A DNA stretch of 5,187 nt. It comes from Deltaproteobacteria bacterium (GTDB lineage: Bacteria > Desulfobacterota > Syntrophia > Syntrophales > Smithellaceae). Below the pieces are notes generated by a model. That model did not search any database. It saw only the letters and a list, made by a program, of their open reading frames with translations, and was not told the DNA's origin. How positions within the stretch are numbered: the stretch's first letter is position 1; each line of letters begins with the position of its first letter. The stretch covers positions 1 through 5,187 of the forward strand of contig DSAV01000101.1 of the NCBI GenBank assembly GCA_011046295.1, read 5' to 3'. The position numbers and the translations under genes were made by a program. Shown piece after piece: positions 1-5,145 of this stretch.

Positions 1-357
1 GTGCTCGGCATCAATGTAAGCGGCAAGCCCGTTTTTCTTTTGCGCTTCCGCCACGATATGCAGGGCGAGTGTTGTTTTACCTCCGGATTCCGGGCCGTAT
101 ATCTCCACAACTCTGCCGCGCGGTACGCCGAAAGTGCCCAGAGCGATATCCAGGCTTAGAGAACCGGTAGATATGGCCGGAATATCCGCCACCTTCTCGC
201 CGCCGCCCAATTTCATAATAGACCCTTTGCCAAACTGTCTTTCAATTTGCGTGATGGCTAAATCCATCGCCTTTGATCTATCCGTGTCGATGCCCATAGT
301 GCCATGACCTCCATTAATATTATTATCTGATTCTTTTTTTGTTTTCTTCGTGCTCAT
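1..357 (-). CDS. recA: RecA recombinase, N-terminal part (gene continues beyond the left edge)
   Basis: RecA forms ATP-dependent filaments on single-stranded DNA, drives homologous recombination and triggers self-cleavage of LexA. The 119 codons present cover the N-terminal helix and strand region (QFGKGSIMKLG, residues 41-51), the ISTGSLSLDIALG segment (62-74), the Walker A loop GPESGGKTT (88-96, with Gly where E. coli has the second Ser) and YIDAEH at the cut edge. E. coli RecA is about 350 residues, so roughly two thirds is missing. Two starts are possible. The ATG at 357 lies 3 bases after the thpR stop with GGGGAG at 364-369. An in-frame ATG at 297 has GGAGGT at 307-312 and makes the N-terminus (MGIDTDRSKA) align end to end with E. 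coli RecA. The extra 20 residues are Lys/Asn/Ser-rich and look like translated leader. Probably co-transcribed with thpR and cinA; no LexA box is seen next to it. Confidence 0.96.
   Translation of the reverse strand, partial: MSTKKTKKESDNNINGGHGTMGIDTDRSKAMDLAITQIERQFGKGSIMKLGGGEKVADIPAISTGSLSLDIALGTFGVPRGRVVEIYGPESGGKTTLALHIVAEAQKKNGLAAYIDAEH
307..312 (-). promoter_or_regulatory. Internal Shine-Dalgarno deciding an alternative recA start at 297
   Basis: The minus strand reads GGAGGT here, a full-strength ribosome binding site, followed after 9 bases by an in-frame ATG at 295-297. Starting there gives a RecA whose length up to QFGKGSIM equals that of E. coli RecA. It competes with the upstream ATG at 355-357, which has its own GGGGAG site. 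Which start is used cannot be decided from sequence alone, but homology favours the inner one. Confidence 0.6.
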
Positions 358-360
358 TTT

Positions 361-948
361 TCACTCCCCTATAAAATTAAAAGTCTTAAGTTTTGAATAA
401 ATCGCCCCTTGCGGGGCAAGCTTGCTTTGAAACAATACTACTTCCTTACAGATAAATTCACCGGCACTGTAATCACTATATTTGTTAATCGCTTCGCCAA
501 CCCCGGTCACGTCACCAGGATTTTTAACGCGTCCCAATGTAAGATGAGGCCGGAAATTTCTGTTTTCGCGCTCAAATCCGATTTTTTCAAAATCTTCTTC
601 CAGTTGCGCCTGCAGTTTTGCTATTTTTTCTATATCCCCTGACGCTCCCAGCCAGAGCACGCGCGGTTTCTTGCTGTTTGGAAAACAGTCTGTTCCTTCT
701 ATTTTAATCGATAATGGAGTTGTTAAAGCTACCTGCTTTTCCACGGCAGCGCAAATATTTTTTTTATCGTTTTCGTCAATGTTGCCGAAAAATTTCAGCG
801 TAAGATGATTGCCCTGGGGCTTAGTCCAGCTTACCTTGCCGGTGATTTCTTTTTTTAATTTTTCCTGCAAAATTCCGGCCGCTTCTAAAATATCTACAGG
901 CGGCTCTATCGCCAGAAACGCGCGGATATTTTTTTGAGCCTCATTCAT
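361..948 (-). CDS. thpR: RNA 2',3'-cyclic phosphodiesterase (2'-5' RNA ligase family)
   Basis: A 195-residue member of the LigT/ThpR branch of the 2H phosphoesterase superfamily, a cytosolic enzyme that opens 2',3'-cyclic phosphates on RNA to 2'-phosphates and in vitro can also form 2'-5' linkages. The two defining catalytic H-x-T-x motifs are both present: HLTL at residues 48-51 (followed by KFFGN) and HLTL at 135-138 (followed by GRVKN). The N-terminal RAFLAIEPP (9-17) is also typical of the family. Length is normal and both ends look intact. The start ATG overlaps the cinA stop (941-948, ATGAATGA), suggesting translational coupling, and the stop lies 3 bases before the outer recA start. 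The cellular RNA substrate is not known for this family, so the link to RecA is positional only. Confidence 0.93.
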   Translation of the reverse strand: MNEAQKNIRAFLAIEPPVDILEAAGILQEKLKKEITGKVSWTKPQGNHLTLKFFGNIDENDKKNICAAVEKQVALTTPLSIKIEGTDCFPNSKKPRVLWLGASGDIEKIAKLQAQLEEDFEKIGFERENRNFRPHLTLGRVKNPGDVTGVGEAINKYSDYSAGEFICKEVVLFQSKLAPQGAIYSKLKTFNFIGE

Positions 949-2197
949 TGTCTAGCCTGCCTGAAAGATAGTCGTAAATAAACATCAGCGCCGCTTCGGA
1001 AAAAACAAGTTTGTTGCGTCTTCTGTCCCAGCGAAAAGCAAAATGGCGGCAATTTGTTTTTTTGCCATCCGCCAGCGCCAGATAAACGGTGCCGGCAGGT
1101 TTTTCTTTAGAGCCGCCGGTTGGGCCCGCGATGCCGGTGGAGGAAAGCCCTAAATCAGTTGCGGCAATTTTACGCGCGCCTTCGGCCATTAAACGCGCTG
1201 TTTCCTCGCTTACCGCGCCATGCTTTTCCAAAACGGCCGCGGGAACGCCCAGCAATTCCATTTTGGCCTTGTTGCTGTAGGTAACCAAACCTCTTTCCAG
1301 AAAATTTGAGCTTCCCGGCACATCCGTGAGGCGGCTGGCAATCAATCCTCCCGTGCAGGATTCCGCCACCGCCAGCGTCAGTTTCTTCGCGATAAGCATG
1401 CCGGCAACAATTTCTTCCAGCGTCTGATCACCGTAGTGAAAAATATTTTGTTTCAGCCGATTGGCAATTTCATCCCGCGCCTTTTCTAATTTGTCCTGTG
1501 CCTCTTCCGGTATCTGCTGACGCGAAATGATGACAATATGATTTTCCGGAAAGACGGGATAAAAACCGATACTCACGCCAAGCGCGTTAAAATCTATATT
1601 TTTGAGTGCGTTGTCCACCGCCGCTTCGGAAAGACCGAAAGTTTTAATGGTTTGTTTTATCGTGTAAGATTCCGTCTGTGGAAAATGCTTATGCAAGATT
1701 GGAATAACTCCTTCCGGCATCATTCTTCTTGCTTCCGCGGGAACACCGGGAATAACAAAAATCAGTTTTCCCTCTGTCTTTAAAAAAAAGCCTGCCGCCG
1801 TGCCTACGGGGTTTTCAATAACTTCCGCGCCCTGCGGAAACATCGCCTGCTTGGCGTTGTTTTCTATCCAGCGCAGATTGTATTTGGCAAAAATTTCCTT
1901 GATGTGGTTCAGAACTTTTTCATCAGTATAAAGAGGCAGGCCGAAAGCGGCGGCGATGGCCGCCGAAGTTATGTCATCCGCGGTAGGCCCCAGGCCTCCG
2001 GTGCAGATCACGGCATCCGTCATCGACAATAAATGATTGAGGCGGTCTTTGATTTTGGTAAAATCGTCGCCCACGGACATGATGGCTTCCACGCCCCAGC
2101 CCTGCTGATTTATCTCGCGCGCGATAAAAGAAGCGTTGGCATCAGCCGTGCGTCCGGAAATTAATTCGTTGCCTATAGTTAGAATACCAACTTTCAT
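941..2197 (-). CDS. cinA: CinA-family protein: MoCF-like domain plus nicotinamide-nucleotide amidohydrolase domain
   Basis: A 418-residue two-domain protein, full length for the family. The N-terminal MoaB/MogA-like domain (about 1-170) opens with MKVGILTIGNELISGRTAD and carries CTGGLGPTADD (65-75) and the PGVPAE loop (150-155). In other CinA proteins this domain hydrolyses ADP-ribose. The C-terminal PncC domain (about 257-415) has ESCTGG with the expected catalytic Ser280, the TYSNK segment with Tyr307 and Lys310, and GIAGPTGG (355-362). This domain deamidates NMN for NAD recycling. The start at 2197 is chosen because the family consensus begins there and AGGGG lies about 5 bases upstream. 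The open frame extends 17 codons further to 2248, but that part lies in a palindromic repeat. Named for competence-inducible cinA-recA operons in streptococci; here it also lies upstream of recA, with thpR between. The direct link to recombination is not established. Confidence 0.95.
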   Translation of the reverse strand: MKVGILTIGNELISGRTADANASFIAREINQQGWGVEAIMSVGDDFTKIKDRLNHLLSMTDAVICTGGLGPTADDITSAAIAAAFGLPLYTDEKVLNHIKEIFAKYNLRWIENNAKQAMFPQGAEVIENPVGTAAGFFLKTEGKLIFVIPGVPAEARRMMPEGVIPILHKHFPQTESYTIKQTIKTFGLSEAAVDNALKNIDFNALGVSIGFYPVFPENHIVIISRQQIPEEAQDKLEKARDEIANRLKQNIFHYGDQTLEEIVAGMLIAKKLTLAVAESCTGGLIASRLTDVPGSSNFLERGLVTYSNKAKMELLGVPAAVLEKHGAVSEETARLMAEGARKIAATDLGLSSTGIAGPTGGSKEKPAGTVYLALADGKKTNCRHFAFRWDRRRNKLVFSEAALMFIYDYLSGRLDNE

Positions 2198-2206
2198 ATC
2201 ACCCCT

Positions 2207-2316
2207 GCAGCTTTGCAAAATGTCACCGGCATTCGCCGGTCTGCGCATATGCGGAGTTTATCCGGCGTATGCCGGATTGCGCCGCGCCTTGCCTCTGGCG
2301 CATTTTCCAAAGCTGC
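2207..2316. repeat. 110-bp composite inverted-repeat element between pgpA and cinA
   Basis: The ends form a 16-bp inverted repeat with one mismatch: 2207-2222 (GCAGCTTTGCAAAATG) and 2301-2316 (CATTTTCCAAAGCTGC). Inside are four further hairpins: 2225-2240 (ACCGGC, loop ATTC, GCCGGT), 2241-2256 (one G-G mismatch, loop ATAT), 2260-2277 (ATCCGGC, loop GTAT, GCCGGAT) and 2278-2302 (TGCGCC/GGCGCA, whose last two bases compete with the outer stem). Nearly every base can pair. No protein-coding content is credible and I see no target-site duplication. It may be a MITE/REP-like dispersed repeat. Alternatively, since its cinA-proximal end lies beside the cinA ribosome binding site, it may be a structured RNA leader affecting cinA expression. 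It lacks a terminal T-run, so it is not a standard terminator. Confidence 0.8.
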
Positions 2317-2332
2317 TCAATACTTGAACTTT

Positions 2333-2794
2333 TTAAAATTTTACAAAAAAATTAAACAAAATCAGTATCGCGGCGGCGTAAATTCCCGCGCCGATATCAT
2401 CGGCCACCACACCCCAGCCGCTGGGAAATTCCTGAAACTTGCGCAGAGGATAAGGTTTCCAAATATCAAACATGCGGAACAGAACAAAAGCGAGAGCAAG
2501 GTTTAGAAAATTTATCGCTACCGGCAGCATCGCCAGAAGAAATCCGGCGATTTCATCAATAACAATGCGCTGGTCGTCCTTTTTCTGGTAAATTTCCTCC
2601 GCGCGGTGGGAAACATAAATGGCGGCGGCTGTCAGAACTATAGTAAAAAAGAGCCGAAAAATCCAGGGCAGAGGTAAAAAAGCCAGGCAAATCAAGACTC
2701 CCAGCAACGTTCCGGCCGTCCCCGGCATCACGGGTGAAAGCCCCGCGCCGAAACCAGTGGCCAAAACCTTAATAATTTTGTCTTTTGTAATCAT
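2333..2794 (-). CDS. pgpA: Phosphatidylglycerophosphatase A
   Basis: A 153-residue integral inner-membrane phosphatase that removes the phosphate from phosphatidylglycerophosphate to give phosphatidylglycerol. All three family signatures are visible: GFGAGLSPVMPGTAGTLLG (14-32), IVIDEIAGF (77-85, with the acidic D80/E81 pair) and FRMFDIWKPYPLR (106-118) followed by GWGVVADDIGAG (126-137). Hydrophobic segments at about 26-62, 83-106 and 134-150 fit a small multi-spanning protein. Length is typical and both ends look intact. The ATG at 2794 has no strong Shine-Dalgarno, only GGGTA about 8 bases upstream. It is first in the minus-strand group leading to recA, but the 135-base gap to cinA with its inverted-repeat element may partly separate it transcriptionally. 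Confidence 0.94.
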   Translation of the reverse strand: MITKDKIIKVLATGFGAGLSPVMPGTAGTLLGVLICLAFLPLPWIFRLFFTIVLTAAAIYVSHRAEEIYQKKDDQRIVIDEIAGFLLAMLPVAINFLNLALAFVLFRMFDIWKPYPLRKFQEFPSGWGVVADDIGAGIYAAAILILFNFFVKF

Positions 2795-2848
2795 GATGGA
2801 GTACCCGGATAAAATATTAATTGTTTTCAGCTATTTAAGTTTTTTTGC

Positions 2849-2877
2849 AGGCTAGCTTTTTTCTCCTTGCGTGTCAA
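2849..2877 (-). promoter_or_regulatory. Possible promoter for pgpA (and the cinA-thpR-recA group)
   Basis: On the minus strand a perfect -35 hexamer TTGACA (2872-2877) is followed after 17 bases by TAGCCT (2849-2854), which keeps only the T-A...T positions of a -10 box. It points at pgpA, with a leader of about 50 bases. The weak -10 makes this tentative. The LexA box at 2936-2953 is about 60 bp upstream of it, so repression of this promoter by that box is not obvious. Confidence 0.35.
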
Positions 2878-2929
2878 ATATTTTTGCCCGTGCTTTCAAA
2901 CCTGCCCCTATCGCCCGTAACAAAAATCC

Positions 2930-2958
2930 TTGACAATAGAACAATCGTTCTATAACAT
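2930..2958 (+). promoter_or_regulatory. lexA promoter (sigma70 type)
   Basis: A consensus -35 TTGACA lies at 2930-2935. The -10 is TATAAC at 2951-2956 (15-base spacer) or, read two bases later, TAACAT at 2953-2958 (17-base spacer). The LexA box fills the space between the two hexamers, so bound LexA would exclude RNA polymerase. The implied transcription start, near 2963-2966, is at or just before the lexA ATG. Confidence 0.75.
2936..2953. promoter_or_regulatory. LexA operator (SOS box), GAAC-N4-GTTC type
   Basis: A perfect palindrome: ATAGAAC, spacer AATC, GTTCTAT (7-bp arms). The core GAAC-N4-GTTC is the SOS box first defined in Bacillus, not the E. coli CTGT-N8-ACAG form. It lies just upstream of lexA and inside its promoter, so autoregulation is the expected function. 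By visual scan I found no second GAAC-N4-GTTC in the window. Confidence 0.88.
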
Positions 2959-2965
2959 AGCTGCC

Positions 2966-3553
2966 ATGAAAGTCAAGCGAACTTTACCGGATGTGGAAAA
3001 AAAGATTTTCACCTTTTTCCGGAAAAACCGGCGCATGCCGACTTATTCGGAGATGGCGGATATTATCGGCGTGCGCTCCAAAAGCGTTGTCCACTTCTGG
3101 GTAGAAAAATTAATCGCCGCAGGAATCCTGCAAAAAGACGCCAAGGGATTTCTCGCGCCGGCGCGCCTATCGCTGGCGCTGCCTCTGGCCGGAGATGTCT
3201 GCGCCGGATTTCCCTCGCCCGCGGAAGAAGAACTGCGCGATGTGATTTCCTTTGACGAATATCTGGTCAATCGCCCCGAAACTTCTTTTCTTCTCTCCGT
3301 CACCGGCGATTCCATGGAAGGCGCGGGCATTATGAACAAAGACCTGGTGATTGTGGAGCGCGGCAGAGAGCCGAAAAACGGCGATATCATTTTAGCGGAA
3401 GTGGACGGCAACTGGACAATGAAATATTTTTGCAAAAAAGGAAAAACGGTAACGCTGGAAGCGGCCAATCCCAAATACCCGACGATTATTCCCAAAGAAG
3501 AACTGCGCATCGCCGGGGTGATTACCGCCGTGGTGCGCAAATATCATAAATAA
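2966..3553 (+). CDS. lexA: LexA-type SOS repressor (winged HTH plus S24 peptidase)
   Basis: A 195-residue transcriptional repressor that dimerises on SOS boxes and cleaves itself when stimulated by RecA filaments. The N-terminal winged HTH (about 6-65) contains PTYSEMADIIGVRS (25-38) and a recognition-helix region SKSVVH (38-43) that resembles the Bacillus SSSTVH pattern, in keeping with the GAAC-type box upstream. The cleavage site is Ala80-Gly81 (CAGF). The S24 domain has catalytic Ser116 (GDSMEG) and Lys153 (NWTMKYF). Size is close to E. coli LexA (202). The ATG at 2966 is chosen because the HTH begins directly after it. The frame runs back to a TTG at 2930, but that overlaps the -35 box. 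No Shine-Dalgarno precedes the ATG. Another S24 regulator is possible, but the operator and the divergent recA cluster support LexA. Confidence 0.9.
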   Translation: MKVKRTLPDVEKKIFTFFRKNRRMPTYSEMADIIGVRSKSVVHFWVEKLIAAGILQKDAKGFLAPARLSLALPLAGDVCAGFPSPAEEELRDVISFDEYLVNRPETSFLLSVTGDSMEGAGIMNKDLVIVERGREPKNGDIILAEVDGNWTMKYFCKKGKTVTLEAANPKYPTIIPKEELRIAGVITAVVRKYHK

Positions 3554-3581
3554 TTTTTTAGGAAAACAGAGGAAAGCCTAT

Positions 3582-3815
3582 ATGCAAAGCAAAATTATCT
3601 TTTTTGAAAATACTTTTGAAGCGGGAAGCATGAATAAAACAAAAACATTCCATCTGGCAAAACTACGCCAAAAGTTTTGCCGATTTATCGAATACGGCGA
3701 TTGGGAAGAGAGCTTGCTGAAGTATGAAAAATACTTTAATTGGTTCTCCTACGGTCTTATTGCCGCATCGGCTCTATTCTTTCTTCCTGTCTATATATCG
3801 ATCCCGGCGCGCTAA
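3582..3815 (+). CDS. Small predicted single-pass membrane protein, function unknown
   Basis: I do not recognise this 77-residue ORF. It has a good ribosome binding site (AGAGGA at 3568-3573, 8 bases before the ATG). The N-terminal two thirds are charged and lysine-rich, with two clusters around residues 17-35 and 40-50, and the last quarter holds one hydrophobic stretch (about 53-73, with LIAASALFFLPVYI) likely to span the membrane and leave a tiny C-terminal tail. An inner start at Met17 (3630, preceded by GGGAAG) would give 61 residues. It lies 28 bases after lexA and 29 before intI, all on the same strand with no terminator between, so it is probably co-transcribed and SOS-induced. It could be a small damage-response membrane protein, but that is inferred from position only. 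It may also be a chance ORF, though the spacing and ribosome binding site argue against this. Confidence 0.6.
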   Translation: MQSKIIFFENTFEAGSMNKTKTFHLAKLRQKFCRFIEYGDWEESLLKYEKYFNWFSYGLIAASALFFLPVYISIPAR

Positions 3816-3831
3816 GCTTGCTTTATGACAT

Positions 3832-3838
3832 AGGGTGA
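3832..3838 (+). promoter_or_regulatory. Ribosome binding site fixing the intI start at 3845
   Basis: AGGGTGA lies 6 bases before the ATG at 3845-3847. The same frame also offers a TTG at 3839, but it directly abuts this site with no spacer, so the ATG is preferred. Confidence 0.65.
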
Positions 3839-3844
3839 TTGAAA

Positions 3845-4906
3845 ATGATTCAGTCTCAAGTCAACCATTTAACATCTTTCAAAGAGAAACCTGCGACGGC
3901 ATCCTCTCCGGCAATAAGTGTCGTTATGCCGATTCCGACAACTGCCAACAAACCGAAACTACTTGATCAACTTAGCCAGGCAATGCGTTCCAGGCATTAT
4001 AGCCGCAAAACTGAAGCAACATATATTCACTGGATTAAACGCTTTATCTTTTTTCACAATGTCCGGCATCCTAAAGACATGGCCGAGCCGGAAATCAATG
4101 CTTTCTTAACCAATCTGGCAGTAAAAGAACATGTAAGCGCTTCAACACAAAATCAGCCTTTGTGCGCTATTATCTTTCTCTACAAGTATGCCTTAGATAG
4201 AAAAATTGGCGACATAGGCGAGGTCATTCGCGCAAGAAAACCGGTTAGACTGCCCGTTGTCATTACAAAATCCGAAGTCAAAGCTGTTTTGGAGAATTTA
4301 AAAGATAACAAATGGATCATTGCCTATCTTATGTATGGCGCGGGTCTCAGGTTGATGGAGTGTTTACGTTTGAGAATTCAAGACCTGGATTTCAGCAAAA
4401 ACCAAATACTCGTCAGAAGCGGCAAAGGGGATAAAGATCGTATAACGATGTTTCCCGAATCGGTCAAAAAACCATTAATAGAGCATTTAAAAAAAGTTAA
4501 AAAAATTCATGAATCCGATATTGCCAATGGCTTCGGCCGTGTGCTTTTGCCAGAAGCTTTAGCACGCAAATATCCCAATGCCTCAAAAGAATGGAGTTGG
4601 CAATGGGTATTTCCTCAAAATACCTTGTGGCATAACAAAAAAACTGGTGAGCATGGCAGGCATCATATTCATGAAACAATTATTCAGAAGTTGGTAAAAG
4701 ATGCCGTGGTGAAAGCCGGCCTTGTAAAAAGGGCAACCTGTCACACTTTCCGTCATTCCTTTGCGACACATTTGCTTGAGGATGGCTATGATATAAGGAC
4801 GGTTCAAGAGCTTCTCGGACACAAAGATTTAAAAACAACGATGATTTATACCCATGCTCTTAACAAAGGGCCATCCGCAGTGAGAAGCCCGGCGGATAGC
4901 CTTTAA
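3845..4906 (+). CDS. intI: Integron integrase (IntI-family tyrosine recombinase)
   Basis: A 353-residue site-specific recombinase of the IntI group, which captures and shuffles gene cassettes by recombining attI with folded single-stranded attC sites. The SAM-like core-binding domain (about 37-125) has LLDQL..HYS..TE.TY..W (39-63) and FHNVRHP (70-76). The catalytic domain has Arg169 (GAGLRL), Lys194 (GKGDKDR), His300 and Arg303 (CHTFRHSF), His326 (LLGHKD) and nucleophile Tyr335 (MIYTH). The spacing equals that of IntI1 (R146, H277, R280, H303, Y312). The IntI-specific insert is present at about 235-257 (LPEALARKYPNA, then WSWQWVFP), as is the C-terminal GPSAVRSPADSL signature, so this is not XerC/D or a phage integrase. 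The gene looks intact. The N-terminus is longer than IntI1's by about 15-20 residues. It follows the small ORF by 29 bases, in the apparent lexA operon. The usual divergent attI and cassette array are not upstream. Confidence 0.93.
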   Translation: MIQSQVNHLTSFKEKPATASSPAISVVMPIPTTANKPKLLDQLSQAMRSRHYSRKTEATYIHWIKRFIFFHNVRHPKDMAEPEINAFLTNLAVKEHVSASTQNQPLCAIIFLYKYALDRKIGDIGEVIRARKPVRLPVVITKSEVKAVLENLKDNKWIIAYLMYGAGLRLMECLRLRIQDLDFSKNQILVRSGKGDKDRITMFPESVKKPLIEHLKKVKKIHESDIANGFGRVLLPEALARKYPNASKEWSWQWVFPQNTLWHNKKTGEHGRHHIHETIIQKLVKDAVVKAGLVKRATCHTFRHSFATHLLEDGYDIRTVQELLGHKDLKTTMIYTHALNKGPSAVRSPADSL

Positions 4907-4916
4907 AAGCTGATTT

Positions 4917-4946
4917 GGGATATTATACGGATCTGTATAATATCCC
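4917..4946. repeat. 12-bp perfect inverted repeat just after intI
   Basis: GGGATATTATAC (4917-4928) and GTATAATATCCC (4935-4946) are exact inverse complements separated by 6 bases (GGATCT). It begins 10 bases after the intI stop. Neither strand has a T-run after it, so it is not a canonical intrinsic terminator, though it could stabilise the 3' end of the mRNA or be a protein or recombinase binding site. Confidence 0.8.
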
Positions 4947-4982
4947 CAGTACAAAAGCAGAAAAAAGGTTGATTGTTGTTTT

Positions 4983-4998
4983 ATATTAAGATATTAAG
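4983..4998. repeat. Tandem 8-bp direct repeat
   Basis: ATATTAAG occurs twice without a spacer (4983-4990 and 4991-4998). It lies in the gap after intI. Direct repeats occur as accessory integrase sites in some attI regions, but in AT-rich DNA this can also be chance. Confidence 0.5.
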
Positions 4999-5001
4999 AC
5001 C

Positions 5002-5015
5002 AAAATGATCATTTT
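5002..5015. repeat. 14-bp perfect palindrome
   Basis: AAAATGATCATTTT reads the same on both strands with no spacer. It is operator-like and one of five palindromes between intI and the last ORF. Confidence 0.55.
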
Positions 5016-5031
5016 TAACATAGGGGTTTAT

Positions 5032-5047
5032 ACAGCAAATTTGCTGT
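5032..5047. promoter_or_regulatory. 16-bp perfect palindrome, candidate operator
   Basis: ACAGCAAATTTGCTGT is a perfect 16-bp palindrome ending 2 bases before a promoter-like -35 hexamer at 5050. Its size and position fit a binding site for a dimeric regulator. It does not match the GAAC-N4-GTTC LexA box. No regulator can be named. Confidence 0.5.
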
Positions 5048-5049
5048 GT

Positions 5050-5077
5050 TTGCCATATTAGCATAGATCTATATAAA
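5050..5077 (+). promoter_or_regulatory. Likely sigma70 promoter for the right-edge ORF
   Basis: TTGCCA (5050-5055, five of six to TTGACA) and TATAAA (5072-5077, five of six to TATAAT) are separated by 16 bases. A 10-bp palindrome ATAGATCTAT (5063-5072) overlaps the spacer and first base of the -10, and could be an operator. Transcription would start near 5084, at the foot of the hairpin at 5082-5112. Confidence 0.55.
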
Positions 5078-5081
5078 CAAT

Positions 5082-5112
5082 GTTCGGCCGCCGCATACGC
5101 GGACGGCCGAAC
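5082..5112 (+). other. Strong GC-rich hairpin in the leader of the right-edge ORF
   Basis: GTTCGGCCG (5082-5090) pairs with CGGCCGAAC (5104-5112), and CCGC (5091-5094) pairs with GCGG (5099-5102), leaving an ATAC loop and one bulged A (5103): 13 base pairs with a single extrahelical base. It is much more GC-rich than its surroundings. No T-run follows on either strand, so terminator function is unlikely. It may be a 5' mRNA hairpin, a regulator site or part of a recombination site. Although a bulged base recalls attC hairpins, the ends run GTT...AAC, opposite to the attC arrangement. Confidence 0.7.
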
Positions 5113-5145
5113 GGAAAAATAAGAAATTCAAGAGGATGTGAGTTC

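Noticed and set aside
2198..2248. Longer cinA start giving 17 extra residues
   Set aside because: The extension lies in the inverted-repeat element. The family consensus and a ribosome binding site both point to 2197.
2213..2506. 97-codon plus-strand frame across the repeat and the end of pgpA
   Set aside because: It starts within the palindromic element and runs antisense to pgpA. Its composition is not protein-like.
2930..2965. Upstream TTG start for lexA
   Set aside because: It coincides with the -35 hexamer, and the extra codons would be the operator itself.
3043..3540. 165-codon open frame antisense to lexA
   Set aside because: It is a shadow of lexA, Ser/Thr/Arg-rich, with no ribosome binding site and no recognisable domain.
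3815..3825. An 11-mer (AAGCTTGCTTT region) also found near 419-429
   Set aside because: It is an isolated short match in unrelated contexts, with no flanking similarity; taken as chance.
3816..3844. LexA box or attI directly upstream of intI
   Set aside because: The 29-base gap contains neither GAAC/GTTC halves nor a GTT core, and there is no room for an attI site outside the small ORF.
4917..4946. Rho-independent terminator of intI
   Set aside because: The stem is perfect but AT-rich, and no T-run follows on either strand.
5082..5112. Hairpin with one bulged base as an integron attC site
   Set aside because: attC runs from RYYYAAC to GTTRRRY, whereas this hairpin runs GTTCGGC to GCCGAAC. 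Its arms do not fit the core consensus on either strand, and it is shorter than typical attC sites.
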